Shown here piece after piece: positions 7,901 through 16,540 of a stretch of DNA of 21,400 bases. Under the pieces are notes generated by a model. The model ran no database searches and was not told the DNA's origin. It saw only the letters and a program-made list of their open reading frames with translations. Source of the DNA: Flavipsychrobacter sp. GTDB taxonomy: Bacteria > Bacteroidota > Bacteroidia > Chitinophagales > Chitinophagaceae. How positions within the stretch are numbered: the first letter of the stretch is position 1; each line of letters opens with the position of its first letter. The stretch spans positions 1-21,400 of the forward strand of contig JAJNBR010000082.1 in assembly GCA_021156265.1 (NCBI GenBank), in the 5' to 3' direction. Made by a program: the position numbers and the translations under genes.

Positions 7901-9222
7901 TTAGTTCTTGCTCATCTCCGCAAAATACTTATGGAAATAGGGGAGTGTTTCGATGCCTTTGAAATAATTGAATACGTCGTATTTTTCGTTCGGAGAATGG
8001 ATATTGTCATTGTCCAGGCCAAATCCGAACAATACCGTTTTCAGCCCCAGTGTCTTCTCAAACAGCGAAATAATGGGGATGCTGCCACCGCCTCGTGTAG
8101 GTATCGGCTCTTTGCCAAAAGACGTCTTGACTCTCCGCCATGATGCTCAGTAACTTTTACCTGCACATAGTCAGGGGCAATACCTTCGAAGTGTTTTTGG
8201 AACATCTGGGCGATCTCGTGAGAGCTTTGATGGGGGACCAACCTCATAGAGATCTTAGCAAAAGCTTTGGAAGGCAGTACGGTTTTGGCGCCTTCGCCGG
8301 TATACCCGCCCCACATGCCGTTTACGTCTAGTGTAGGGCGCACGCCAGTGCGTTCAAGCGTTGTATATCCTTTTTCTCCCCATACGGCTTTCACGCCCAG
8401 TTCCTTCTTGTATTCTTCCTGGTCGAAAGGCGCATTATTCAGAGCCTTACGGTCGGCTTCACTTAGCTCATCCACTTTGTCATAAAAGCCGGGTATAGTA
8501 ATGTGGTTGTTTTCATCGTGCAGTGACGCGATCATTTTGCATAGAATATTGATCGGGTTGGCAACTGCGCCGCCATAAACGCCGCTGTGCAGGTCACGGT
8601 CGGGGCCGGTCACTTCCACTTCCATATAGGCTAGTCCGCGCAGGCCGGTCTCGAGTGATGGGTGTTCCATACTGATCATGGAGGTATCCGATACCAGCAC
8701 GATATCAGCTTTCAGTTTTTCTTTATTGCCTTCAAGGAATTTACCAAGGTTGACCGAACCCACTTCTTCTTCACCTTCGATCATAAATTTCACGTTGCAG
8801 GCCAACGTATTGGTCTTTGTCATAACCTCGAGCGCTTTTACATGCATGAACATCTGGCCCTTGTCATCGCAGGCGCCGCGGGCATATATCTTTTCGTCCT
8901 TTATCACAGGCTCAAACGGACCGCTATGCCACAGATCCAGCGGATCGGCCGGCTGCACATCGTAGTGTCCATAAACCAATACAGTAGGAAGAGACGGGTC
9001 AATCATTTTCTCCCCGTATACGATCGGGTGTCCTGGTGTGGGGCATATTTCTGCCATATCACATCCTGCTTTCAGCAGGCTTTCCTTTACCGCCTCTGCG
9101 CAACGGGCAACGTCGGCTTTGTACTTGCTATCAGCGCTTACTGATGGTATACGCAGCAGGTCTAATAGTTCATCCAGAAAACGCTGTTTATTTTGGGATA
9201 AGTAGTCGTTCCAAACTTGCAT
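7901..9222 (-). pseudogene. M20 family dipeptidase gene with internal deletion and frameshift
   Basis: M20 (ArgE/DapE/CPG2-like) metallodipeptidases cleave dipeptides with two zinc ions. The 5' part is intact: VYGHYDVQPADP, GACDDKGQ, IEGEEEVGS and LHSGVYGG carry most metal and catalytic residues. Start 9222 (MQVWNDYL) is preferred over 9270 because a good promoter lies between them. At 8129-8130, just after VTEHHGGE, the frame changes. The first frame runs on as unrelated sequence to a stop at 8041, while the genuine C-terminus (FGKEPIPTRGGGSIPII, then IHSPNEKYD with the last zinc histidine, ending AEMSKN) continues in another frame to TAA at 7901-7903. Family members such as CNDP2 have about 20 residues between HGG and FG; here only about four fit, so about 17-18 codons are missing, in a length not divisible by three. 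Either a true pseudogene or an assembly error. Confidence 0.85.
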
Positions 9223-9240
9223 GGTCTCGTATTTAGGGGT

Positions 9241-9270
9241 CAAATGTATGTAATGCTTTCCGTATAACAA
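9241..9270 (-). promoter_or_regulatory. Bacteroidota promoter of the M20 dipeptidase gene
   Basis: On the minus strand TTG (9270-9268), a 19-bp spacer and TACATTTG (9248-9241) match the -33/-7 consensus exactly. Transcription would start near 9235, just upstream of ATG 9222, which decides the start codon. Confidence 0.7.
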
Positions 9271-9278
9271 CTATATCG

Positions 9279-9286
9279 TATTTTCG
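9279..9286 (+). promoter_or_regulatory. Possible -7 element of the GT39-like gene
   Basis: TATTTTCG is one base off TAnnTTTG and lies 15 bp before ATG 9302. It would be divergent from the dipeptidase promoter within an 80-bp intergenic region. No TTG is seen at -33. Confidence 0.3.
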
Positions 9287-9301
9287 CGGCAAATTGCCTG
9301 C

Positions 9302-10855
9302 ATGAAGTTTACCCGCTCTCCCTATTTTCCAGGAATCCTGCTGTTTATTGTTGCTGTCGTTATCGGGTTGTCCAACTACCAGGATTACGGTATGTCGTGG
9401 GACGAGACCGCTCAGCATGAGATCGGGATGATCAATTTTGAATACGTATTTAAAGGGAATCGTGCAGCGTTAGACAATTTTGTGAACAAAGATTACGGCC
9501 CGGCTTTCGAGGTTGGGTTGATGGCGATAGAGAAGGTGCTGAACATCGACAACTTTCGCGATATCTATCTGATGAGGCACATTGCCTGTCATATCTTTTT
9601 CATTATCGGTTGTTTCTTTGCCTATTTGCTTGTTTTTAGAATGCATAAAAATGTGTGGCTGGCTGTACTCGCATTTTTAGTGGTGTACATGTTTCCACGG
9701 TTTTATGCGCATTCCTTCTTCAATAGCAAGGATATCGTTTTTCTTTCCCTGTTTTTCATATCCTTTTGGGCTATTTACATGGCGCTGGAAAAGAAAAAGC
9801 TGGGCTGGTTTGTCGCTGCGGGCCTATTGTGCGGTTATACGACAGGTATACGGGTGCTGGGTGTCATTATTCCTGCAGCTACCGGGCTGGTGCTCTTCCT
9901 GCAGATGGTGCTTTATCTGAAAGAGAAAAAACAGCTAACTCATATTGCACCCCGGCTGGCTGTATTTGCGGTCACCACAGCTATCGCCATCGTTATTTTC
10001 TGGCCATTCCTGTGGACATCACCGGTGAAAAATTTCATTGAAAGCTATGGCCGGATGGCGCATTTTCGCTGGTTCGGATGGATGTTGGTGAATGGCAAAT
10101 ACGTACACAGTACAGATATAACCGTTACGTATTTCCCGATATGGTTTGCTGTTACTGTGCCGCTGGTGTGGCTGCTGTTAGGAGGAATTGGCACTATCTG
10201 GTTTCTGGCAGATTTTTTGAAGAAGCCGAAGTTTTGGCTGAATGATTCCAAAGGCGGCATGCATATTATTTTCCTGTTGTCGGTTTTGCTTCCTGTTGGC
10301 CTTATCATAATCACCCGGGCAGTTATCTATGACGACTGGCGACACCTGTACTTTATTTTCGCAGGTTTCTCCATGTTCATCATCTTTGCCGTAGCCAGGC
10401 TATCCCAAACGAGGCTGAAGATCCCGGTTATTGCGTTGGCTGGTTTGCAGTTGGCCGTTTTAGCCTGGTTCATGGTGAAAAATCATCCGTTCCAGCAGGT
10501 GTATTTTAATGAACTGGTAAGCAGGGAGCCTGAATTTATTCGCAGGCATTACGAAATGGACTATTGGGGTGCCAGTACAAAGCAGGGGCTTGAATTCGTT
10601 TTGGCCCACGACACTTCTTCATCAATCAAGGTCACTGGGCCTGACGCACATACGCCGTTACTGTTTAACATCGATTTTTTGCCGGATGATCAGCGCAAGC
10701 GCATTGTCAAAACGTATGAAGCGGATAGTTCTGCAGATTATTTTATTAATTTTTTCAGATACAATCCTGATGATCGTCCAGGCGAATTGCCTGTGTATGA
10801 TATAAAGGTGCTCAACAGTACGATTTTGCGAGTTGGCAAGCCGGAAGGAAAATAA
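9302..10855 (+). CDS. Multi-pass GT39/PMT-like glycosyltransferase
   Basis: The 517-residue protein has about ten to twelve predicted membrane helices spread over residues 7 to about 410, followed by a C-terminal extramembrane part of about 100 residues. The first outside loop carries WDET (about 36-39) after helix 1, the place where PMT/ArnT-type GT-C enzymes keep their catalytic acidic residue. The FYAHSFFNSKDIVF stretch resembles the conserved second-loop region of dolichyl-phosphate-mannose mannosyltransferase-like proteins. Such enzymes move a sugar from a polyprenyl-phosphate carrier to lipid or protein on the periplasmic face of the inner membrane; donor and acceptor cannot be deduced. 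It stands alone between divergent and convergent neighbours and ends in a bidirectional terminator. Confidence 0.75.
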   Translation: MKFTRSPYFPGILLFIVAVVIGLSNYQDYGMSWDETAQHEIGMINFEYVFKGNRAALDNFVNKDYGPAFEVGLMAIEKVLNIDNFRDIYLMRHIACHIFFIIGCFFAYLLVFRMHKNVWLAVLAFLVVYMFPRFYAHSFFNSKDIVFLSLFFISFWAIYMALEKKKLGWFVAAGLLCGYTTGIRVLGVIIPAATGLVLFLQMVLYLKEKKQLTHIAPRLAVFAVTTAIAIVIFWPFLWTSPVKNFIESYGRMAHFRWFGWMLVNGKYVHSTDITVTYFPIWFAVTVPLVWLLLGGIGTIWFLADFLKKPKFWLNDSKGGMHIIFLLSVLLPVGLIIITRAVIYDDWRHLYFIFAGFSMFIIFAVARLSQTRLKIPVIALAGLQLAVLAWFMVKNHPFQQVYFNELVSREPEFIRRHYEMDYWGASTKQGLEFVLAHDTSSSIKVTGPDAHTPLLFNIDFLPDDQRKRIVKTYEADSSADYFINFFRYNPDDRPGELPVYDIKVLNSTILRVGKPEGK

Positions 10856-10887
10856 AACAGGGAGCATGTATTGCTCCCTGTTTTATT
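10851..10887. terminator. Bidirectional terminator between GT39-like and RRM genes
   Basis: AATAAAACAGGGAGCA (10851-10866) and TGCTCCCTGTTTTATT (10872-10887) make a perfect 16-bp stem with a 5-base loop. A-rich and T-rich ends on both sides make it work in both directions. The stem begins at the stop codon of the plus-strand gene, and the minus-strand RRM gene ends 19 bp away. Confidence 0.9.
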
Positions 10888-10905
10888 ATTGATTAGAATA
10901 AAGTT

Positions 10906-11400
10906 CTACAGTTTATTATAGTCTTTGTCATTGTTGCCACTGCTATTAGAGCTGTTACCGCTATTATAGCTGTTGCTATTATTATAGTTTCCGCGTGAGT
11001 TATAACCACCGCGATCATTACCGCTGCGATCACTATTGCCGCGGTTGTTGTTGAAGCTGCGGTTTCTATTGAAACCACCACCGCCGCCTTCCGGGCGACT
11101 AAAGTTGCGGTTGCGGTTGAAGCCGCCACCGCCACCGCGGTTACCGCCACCACCCTGGGTTTTTGGTTTAGATTCCTTAACAGAGATGATAGCACCCATG
11201 AAATAGGTGCAATCCAGGTTGTCTATAGCGTCGTAGCCATGAAATTTGTCGTCCATTTCCACAAAGCCAAACCCCCGGGGTAAACCTGTTGCGCTGTCGA
11301 GAGGAATTTTAGTAGATTTGATTTCTCCGAATTCTGAGAAAAGTTGTCGTAGTTGCTCTTCGGATGTTTCTGGGCTAAGGTTGCCAACGAAAAGATTCAT
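10906..11400 (-). CDS. RRM RNA-binding protein with Gly/Asn-rich tail
   Basis: The 164-residue protein has one RNA recognition motif (about 1-80) and a low-complexity tail (about 82-164). RNP2 is LFVGNL (3-8) and RNP1 is RGFGFVEM (42-49), with the aromatic residues that stack on RNA bases conserved. The tail moves from glycine/arginine-rich (GGGGNRGGGGGFNRN) to Asn/Ser/Gly-rich repeats and is expected to be disordered. The arrangement resembles plant and cyanobacterial glycine-rich RNA-binding proteins; in Bacteroidota such single-RRM proteins are common and thought to bind mRNA broadly. It is monocistronic. A weak -7-like element (TGTATTTG, minus, 11473-11480) would give an untranslated leader of about 65 bases. 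A short CGAAG/CTTCG hairpin lies in that leader (11440-11457). Confidence 0.92.
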   Translation of the reverse strand: MNLFVGNLSPETSEEQLRQLFSEFGEIKSTKIPLDSATGLPRGFGFVEMDDKFHGYDAIDNLDCTYFMGAIISVKESKPKTQGGGGNRGGGGGFNRNRNFSRPEGGGGGFNRNRSFNNNRGNSDRSGNDRGGYNSRGNYNNSNSYNSGNSSNSSGNNDKDYNKL

Positions 11401-11681
11401 AATTAGTTAAGTATTTAAAATAATTTGACATATTTGGGCGAAGCTAAAAAACTTCGGTCGTGCAGGTTATGCCAAATACACCTTCGGATAGATATCCTTG
11501 CTAAAGATAATAAAATTGAGATTGCAAGCAATTATTTCTTATCTATAATATTATTGTAGATATTTTTGCCCATAAACACAGTTTATTGATTTTGCACGCC
11601 TTTAAAAAATGATGGAAATTGTGACGTATAGCTGGCGGCAACAGATTTGTATAGGTATCGGTGCACAATTTTTACACATAC
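11401..11681. promoter_or_regulatory. Divergent intergenic region with palindromes and barrel-gene promoter
   Basis: This 281-bp gap between the RRM gene (-) and the barrel-protein gene (+) has no gene. GGATAGATATCC (11486-11497) is a palindrome with one central mismatch. A 21-bp near-perfect palindrome with one T/G pair covers 11541-11561 and abuts TATTTTTG (11561-11568), a full match to the -7 consensus on the plus strand. A second candidate is TTG (11566-11568), 18 bp, then TGATTTTG (11587-11594). Either would give a leader of roughly 80-110 bases for the start at 11682. Confidence 0.5.
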
Positions 11682-14600
11682 ATGCGTCATCTTTATATCT
11701 GCCTGCTTTCGTTGCTCTTATGTTCGCAATGCCTGAAAGCGCAGGAAGAAATTTCTTCGCGGATTGTTCTTATTGGCAACGCGGGTGCGTCAATGCGCGA
11801 GAAACCTGGATTTCTTAGGGCTGTTGAAGAGACTATACCTCTTGACAAAAAAACCACAGTCCTCTATCTCGGCAATAACATAGACGACGATGGAAATCTT
11901 GAGGCGCTCAAGGCCCAGGCCGGCCTTGTTCAAGGCACAGAAGCGACAGCCGTATTTGTCCCTGGCTTTCATGAATGGGATAATGGCAAAAAAAATGGCC
12001 TTAAGTCTGTATTGCAACAACAGCATTTTATCAACGGTCTCGGTCAAAAAAATATAAAGTTTCTTCCGGCAGACGGTTGTGCCGGTCCGGAGGATATGAG
12101 TCTGGGTAATGATGCAGAAATGGTCATTTTCGATAGCCAGTGGTGGCTACATGAGCATGAGAAAACAGATGTCGAGTCGGATTGTAAACACAGAACAACA
12201 GAAGAGCTCAAAGTAGAATTTGAAGACATTGTGGAAGATAATGCGGACAAGTTCCTTCTGTTTATAAGTCATCATCCTTTTTACAATAAGGGACTGCATA
12301 GCGGCTCATTTGGAATAAAACAACATCTATTTCCACTTACGGATATAACCGCATTAAGGAAGTTTTATTTGCCTTTGCCAATAGTTGGGTCACTGTATCC
12401 GCTGGCGCGCAACGCGATCACAACCAAACAGGACATTAATAACGAGGCATACCGTAAAATGGTCAATGATGTGTCAAAATATTTGAAGACACATCCGTAC
12501 GTACTCTTTGCTGCCGGTCAGGAGCGCAATCTGCAATTATTGAATTCGGACGGCATTAACTACATTATCAGCAGTGCCGCAGGCAAAACTACCCGTGTAC
12601 GGAATACACGACGTGTGCAATTCGCGGAGCAGGAAACAGGTTTTGCTGTAGTCGAAATATTAAAGAACAAAAAGGTCAGAATAAAGTATTACACAATCAA
12701 AGATGACCATGCCGGGCTCGCCTATTCCGGCGACATTTTTGACTACTCAAAGATGCCGCCGCACGCACCTGACACTGCAAAAATGCCATTGATACAGGCG
12801 GACAGTTTTGTAGCGGCTGCTAACAAAAGTTATGACAGCGCTTCTGGTTTCGATAGGTTTTTTGCCGGAAATAACTACAGGAAAGACTGGGGAACGCCGG
12901 TGAAAATGAAGGTGTTTCACATCGAAAAAGAAAAAGGAGGGTTGAAGATAGAAGGATTAGGCGGCGGCCACCAGAGCAAGTCCCTTCAGTTGATGGATAA
13001 GGAGGGGAAAAAATGGGCGCTTCGCCAGACGAACAAAAACCTGGATGAAGTAATGCCTGAAGGGTTGAGGGGAACTGTAGCCAGTTCGGTAGCGCAGGAC
13101 ATGATATCGTCTTCTAATCCATATGGCTCGCTTATTGTTCCCGACCTGTTAACCGCCGTTAAGGTACCTCATGCGACACCACAGGTGTTTTTTGTGCCCA
13201 ATGATCCAGCATTAGGTGAATACCAGTCATTATTTGCCAACACTGTTTGCCAGCTTGAGGAGCGCGAGCCAACGCGGGACGGGGTGCAGGAGTCGGAAAA
13301 TACGCTTGATGCAATTAACGAAATACTTGATCACCATAATTATCGCAAAGACGCAAAAACAGTTCTTAAAGCCCGCCTGGTTGACTTCCTGATTTCAGAC
13401 TTCGACCGTCACTACGCGCAATGGAAATGGGGAGAAACTGACAGCGGCGATGGAAAGGTAATTTACCCCATTCCTAAAGACCGGGATCAGGCAACATTCG
13501 CTTCTGACGGTTTGCTTATCAAAATGGCACGCAAGCAAGCCATGATGTCTTATATGCAGAATTTTGACCACGACATTAAAAAGGTGACGAGGCTTGCGCT
13601 TACCGGGCGTGACGTGGACATGTTCTTCTTAAATGAGCTTGATGAAGCTGACTGGAAAGAGGTGACAACGGAAGTTGTCAACAATATTAATGACCAGGTA
13701 ATAACCAACGCCGTGTCAAGATTGCCTAAGGAAATACAGGCGTTCAGGGGAGAAGAATTTAGGAGTAAACTGATGAGCAGGCGTGATCAGATACCGGACA
13801 GAGCCATGGAATACTACCGGTTCATTTCGCGAAAAGTCAATGTGCTTGGTTCAAACAAAGAGGATGTTTTCAGAGTGTCGGGTGAGAATTCGGGGCTTTG
13901 GGTGAAAGTGTACGGTAGGGATGATAGGGGAGATACGACACTCCAATATCAAAGGTGGTTTGATCCCGCAGTTACTAATGAAGTAAGGCTATATGGCTTT
14001 AACGGCAACGATTATTTTGAGATGGATGAAGACACAAAGTCAAAGATCAAATTCTTCGTTCTCGGTGGCAAGGGTAATGATACTTTTAACATGCATGGCG
14101 ATTCAAGAAATTACTTGTATGATCTGTCTTACGAGGATAATGAGGTGTTGTCCAAAAGCAAGACAACGAAGTTATTTTCGTCCGATCCCCTGGTAAACCA
14201 GTACGTGTTGCGGGAGGATATCTACAACAGGACGACATTTCCGGCAATAAGGGCTGGTATTAACGAAGACGACGGCTTCTTGTTAGGAGTTGGTATAGAA
14301 CGTGTGAGACGCGGTTTCAGAGATTCGACAAACCACAAGTTGTGGGGACTTGTTGCTGTAGGTAACCAGGCTTTCCAGCTTCGGTACAAAGGCGACTTTG
14401 TAAACTTTTACCGTAACTGGGACCTGCAGGCCAATGCTGAATATGTTAATCCTGTGTTGAGTTACTTTTTCGGATTGGGTAATGAATCGTTTCGTGATGA
14501 GTCAAAACCGATAGACTTCTACAGGGCGCGTTATAACTATGGTGCGGTAGACCTTTTGTTAAAAAAGCGTTTTCTGAATAGGGGGGTGATGAGCCTCGCA

Positions 14601-15302
14601 GCCGGCCCAACATTCTTCAGCTATAAGAACAATGCTAAAGAGAATGAGGATCGGGTACTTGAAACTCCATCTGTTGTAGGGCTGGATTCTTTCAGTGTTA
14701 ACGAACCTAAATCCTATGCGGGAGGTAAGCTGGTGTTTAACATCGATAATCTTTTCCAGGAACTCTGGCCGAAAAAAGGCCTGGAGTGGAAGACTGAGTT
14801 GACGATGCTCCAACCGCTCAACAGCGCTGCTATGCCGTTTTCAAGTGTCCGTTCCGATCTTACTTTATATGCAACGCTGAGCCATCCTTCCAATCTGATC
14901 GCTGTAATAAGAGCGGGCGGAGGACAAATACTGAGCGATAGTTTTGAGTATTTCCAGGCGTTCTCGCTCGGTGCGCACAATTATCTGCGCGGCTTCCGTA
15001 AAAACAGGTTTGCAGGATCATCGATGGCGTATGGTACCCTGGAGCTTCGTTGGAAATTATTTGATTTTAATGCGTACGTGGTAAAGGGACAATTCGGATT
15101 GGTAGGGTTTGAAGAGCTTGGACGGGTATGGATGCGTGATGAAGTTTCGGATAAGTGGCATAATTCCTATGGCGGAGGCATTTATTTTACACCGTTCAAT
15201 ATGGTCGTTGTGTCCGCCGTGGTGGCAATGTCTCCGGAAGACACCTTATGGAGCTTTGGCGTGGGTAAGCGCATCAACATTATATTTATGGGAAACAACT
15301 AG
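11682..15302 (+). CDS. Outer-membrane protein: degenerate phosphoesterase, kinase-like region, beta-barrel
   Basis: ATG 11682 gives 1,206 residues and a clean signal peptide (MRHLYICLLSLLLC to about LKAQ); the GTG seven codons upstream would spoil it. Residues about 25-340 follow the metallophosphoesterase layout, but ligand motifs are altered: GNAG for GDxG (N33), GNN for GDN (N65), PGFHEWDNG for GNHDW (96-98) and AGQER for GHEH (280-282); only ISHHPFY (H197, H198) is kept. Residues about 425-640 resemble an atypical kinase fold: a Gly-rich strand pair GLGGGHQSKSLQL, WALR, then LISDFDRHYAQW (D573, D575, R576, H577) and PIPKDRDQ (D600, D602). GFNGND and GGKGND repeats follow near 772 and 795. 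About 855-1206 is strand-rich with LRGFRKNRF, like Omp85/BamA-TamA surface-antigen barrels. It probably sits in the outer membrane with the front domains in the periplasm or outside. Monocistronic. Confidence 0.85.
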   Translation: MRHLYICLLSLLLCSQCLKAQEEISSRIVLIGNAGASMREKPGFLRAVEETIPLDKKTTVLYLGNNIDDDGNLEALKAQAGLVQGTEATAVFVPGFHEWDNGKKNGLKSVLQQQHFINGLGQKNIKFLPADGCAGPEDMSLGNDAEMVIFDSQWWLHEHEKTDVESDCKHRTTEELKVEFEDIVEDNADKFLLFISHHPFYNKGLHSGSFGIKQHLFPLTDITALRKFYLPLPIVGSLYPLARNAITTKQDINNEAYRKMVNDVSKYLKTHPYVLFAAGQERNLQLLNSDGINYIISSAAGKTTRVRNTRRVQFAEQETGFAVVEILKNKKVRIKYYTIKDDHAGLAYSGDIFDYSKMPPHAPDTAKMPLIQADSFVAAANKSYDSASGFDRFFAGNNYRKDWGTPVKMKVFHIEKEKGGLKIEGLGGGHQSKSLQLMDKEGKKWALRQTNKNLDEVMPEGLRGTVASSVAQDMISSSNPYGSLIVPDLLTAVKVPHATPQVFFVPNDPALGEYQSLFANTVCQLEEREPTRDGVQESENTLDAINEILDHHNYRKDAKTVLKARLVDFLISDFDRHYAQWKWGETDSGDGKVIYPIPKDRDQATFASDGLLIKMARKQAMMSYMQNFDHDIKKVTRLALTGRDVDMFFLNELDEADWKEVTTEVVNNINDQVITNAVSRLPKEIQAFRGEEFRSKLMSRRDQIPDRAMEYYRFISRKVNVLGSNKEDVFRVSGENSGLWVKVYGRDDRGDTTLQYQRWFDPAVTNEVRLYGFNGNDYFEMDEDTKSKIKFFVLGGKGNDTFNMHGDSRNYLYDLSYEDNEVLSKSKTTKLFSSDPLVNQYVLREDIYNRTTFPAIRAGINEDDGFLLGVGIERVRRGFRDSTNHKLWGLVAVGNQAFQLRYKGDFVNFYRNWDLQANAEYVNPVLSYFFGLGNESFRDESKPIDFYRARYNYGAVDLLLKKRFLNRGVMSLAAGPTFFSYKNNAKENEDRVLETPSVVGLDSFSVNEPKSYAGGKLVFNIDNLFQELWPKKGLEWKTELTMLQPLNSAAMPFSSVRSDLTLYATLSHPSNLIAVIRAGGGQILSDSFEYFQAFSLGAHNYLRGFRKNRFAGSSMAYGTLELRWKLFDFNAYVVKGQFGLVGFEELGRVWMRDEVSDKWHNSYGGGIYFTPFNMVVVSAVVAMSPEDTLWSFGVGKRINIIFMGNN

Positions 15303-15381
15303 TAATCAGTGTATAAGCCGGGAATATATAAACGGTAAAATCACTGAAAATTGCCATTTTACTATTTGTTGAATTAATTAC

Positions 15382-15389
15382 TAACTTTG
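15382..15389 (+). promoter_or_regulatory. -7 promoter element of queA
   Basis: TAACTTTG matches TAnnTTTG fully and lies 28 bp before ATG 15418. No TTG stands at the ideal -33 distance. The 15303-15417 gap shows no convincing terminator after the barrel gene. Confidence 0.5.
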
Positions 15390-15417
15390 CCCACTTTTAA
15401 ACAAGTCTTGCATATAT

Positions 15418-16467
15418 ATGAAGTTGTCGCAATTCAAATTCGACCTGCCGTTAAACCTAATAGCGCAACACCCAGCCAAAACAAGGGAAGAAAGCCGGTT
15501 GATGGTTGTACATCGCGACTCGGGCAAGATTGAGCATAAGATTTTCCGTGATATTCTTGACTACTATAACGACAAAGACGTTATGGTTGTAAACAATACT
15601 AAGGTTTTTCCTGCACGCTTGTATGGCCGAAAAGAAAAGACCGGTGCGAAGATCGAGGTATTTCTGCTGCGTGAGCTGAACAAGCCAAACCGCCTCTGGG
15701 ATGTTATTGTTGATCCCGCAAGAAAGATCCGTGTAGGCAATAAACTCTACTTTGGTGATAATGACGAGTTGGTAGCTGAAGTAATAGATAATACAACTTC
15801 CCGTGGTCGTACGATTCGTTTCCTGTTCGACGGCGACGAGCAAGCGTTCAAAGATGTGCTGGAATTGCTGGGTGAAACCCCGCTACCTAAATATATCAAG
15901 CGCAAGCCTGAAGAAGAAGATAAAGAGCGCTACCAGACGGTGTATGCAAAATACGAAGGTGCTGTGGCAGCTCCGACTGCGGGCCTGCACTTTAGCCGCG
16001 AGCTGATCAAACGCCTCGAGATCAAAGGCGTAAAATTTGCCGAGGCTACGCTCCATACCGGTTTGGGTACTTTCCGTCCCATAGAGGTTGAAGACCTGTC
16101 GAAGCACAAAATGGACGCTGAATATTTCCGCGTGGATGAGTTTGCCACCCAGATTGTGAATAAGGCAAAAACCGAGCGCCATAAAATATGCTCAATAGGC
16201 ACCACTACCATGCGTGCACTGGAAAGCTCTGTTACTGCTCAGGGACTGCTGAAGCCCGCAGAAGGCTGGACTAACCTGTTTATCCATCCTCCTTACGACT
16301 TCAATATTGCCAATTCCCTGGTAACAAACTTCCATTTGCCGAAGACCAGCCTGCTAATAATGGTTTGCGCTTTCGCGGGCTACGACCTTACTATGCACGC
16401 ATACCAGACCGCCATTAAAGAGAAATACAGGTTCTTTAGCTATGGCGATGCAATGATGGTTATATAG
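15418..16467 (+). CDS. queA: S-adenosylmethionine:tRNA ribosyltransferase-isomerase QueA
   Basis: QueA moves the ribosyl part of S-adenosylmethionine onto preQ1 at the tRNA wobble position and isomerises it to epoxyqueuosine, the penultimate step of queuosine synthesis. The 349 residues equal the family length. Typical segments are present: FDLPLNLIAQHPAKTREESRL at the N-terminus, VVNNTKVFPARLYG, AAPTAGLHFS, HTGLGTFRPI and LVTNFHLPKTSLLIMV, ending in the RFFSYGDAMMV block. It has its own promoter-like element upstream and a terminator hairpin just after its stop, so it is likely monocistronic. No other queuosine genes lie in the window. Confidence 0.97.
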   Translation: MKLSQFKFDLPLNLIAQHPAKTREESRLMVVHRDSGKIEHKIFRDILDYYNDKDVMVVNNTKVFPARLYGRKEKTGAKIEVFLLRELNKPNRLWDVIVDPARKIRVGNKLYFGDNDELVAEVIDNTTSRGRTIRFLFDGDEQAFKDVLELLGETPLPKYIKRKPEEEDKERYQTVYAKYEGAVAAPTAGLHFSRELIKRLEIKGVKFAEATLHTGLGTFRPIEVEDLSKHKMDAEYFRVDEFATQIVNKAKTERHKICSIGTTTMRALESSVTAQGLLKPAEGWTNLFIHPPYDFNIANSLVTNFHLPKTSLLIMVCAFAGYDLTMHAYQTAIKEKYRFFSYGDAMMVI

Positions 16468-16494
16468 TAATCCACATAATACTAACGTTTTTTA

Positions 16495-16524
16495 AACAGC
16501 GTGTTCAATCATGGACACGCTGTT
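16495..16524 (+). terminator. Terminator after queA
   Basis: AACAGCGTGT (16495-16504) and ACACGCTGTT (16515-16524) form a perfect 10-bp stem with a 10-base loop, followed by GTATTTTT. An in-frame ATG at 16511 lies in the loop, which is why the later ATG at 16541 is chosen for gmhA. Confidence 0.75.
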
Positions 16525-16540
16525 GTATTTTTGGTTGAGC

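Noticed and set aside
8041..8160. Programmed frameshift or selenocysteine recoding in the M20 gene
   Set aside because: No slippery heptamer, no in-frame TGA at a conserved cysteine site, and family residues are missing at the junction, which recoding would not explain.
8662..9144. 160-codon open frame on the plus strand opposite the M20 gene
   Set aside because: Antisense to conserved M20 motifs; composition is that of a reversed coding frame.
9223..9270. Earlier start for the M20 gene at 9270
   Set aside because: A consensus promoter with its -7 element at 9241-9248 lies inside this extension, so it cannot be translated from that transcript; the extension also has no family match.
10906..11160. 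Repetitive sequence that might be a CRISPR or tandem-repeat array
   Set aside because: The repeats are codons for Gly, Asn, Ser and Arg in the low-complexity tail of the RRM protein; there are no regular spacers.
11661..11681. GTG start seven codons upstream in the barrel gene
   Set aside because: It adds a polar stretch before a perfect signal peptide that begins at ATG 11682.
11401..11681. Small RNA or tRNA gene in the longest intergenic gap
   Set aside because: No tRNA cloverleaf or terminator-bounded transcript was found; promoters and palindromes account for the visible structure.
16511..16540. ATG start ten codons upstream of gmhA
   Set aside because: It is located in the loop of the queA terminator hairpin and adds residues that GmhA proteins do not have.
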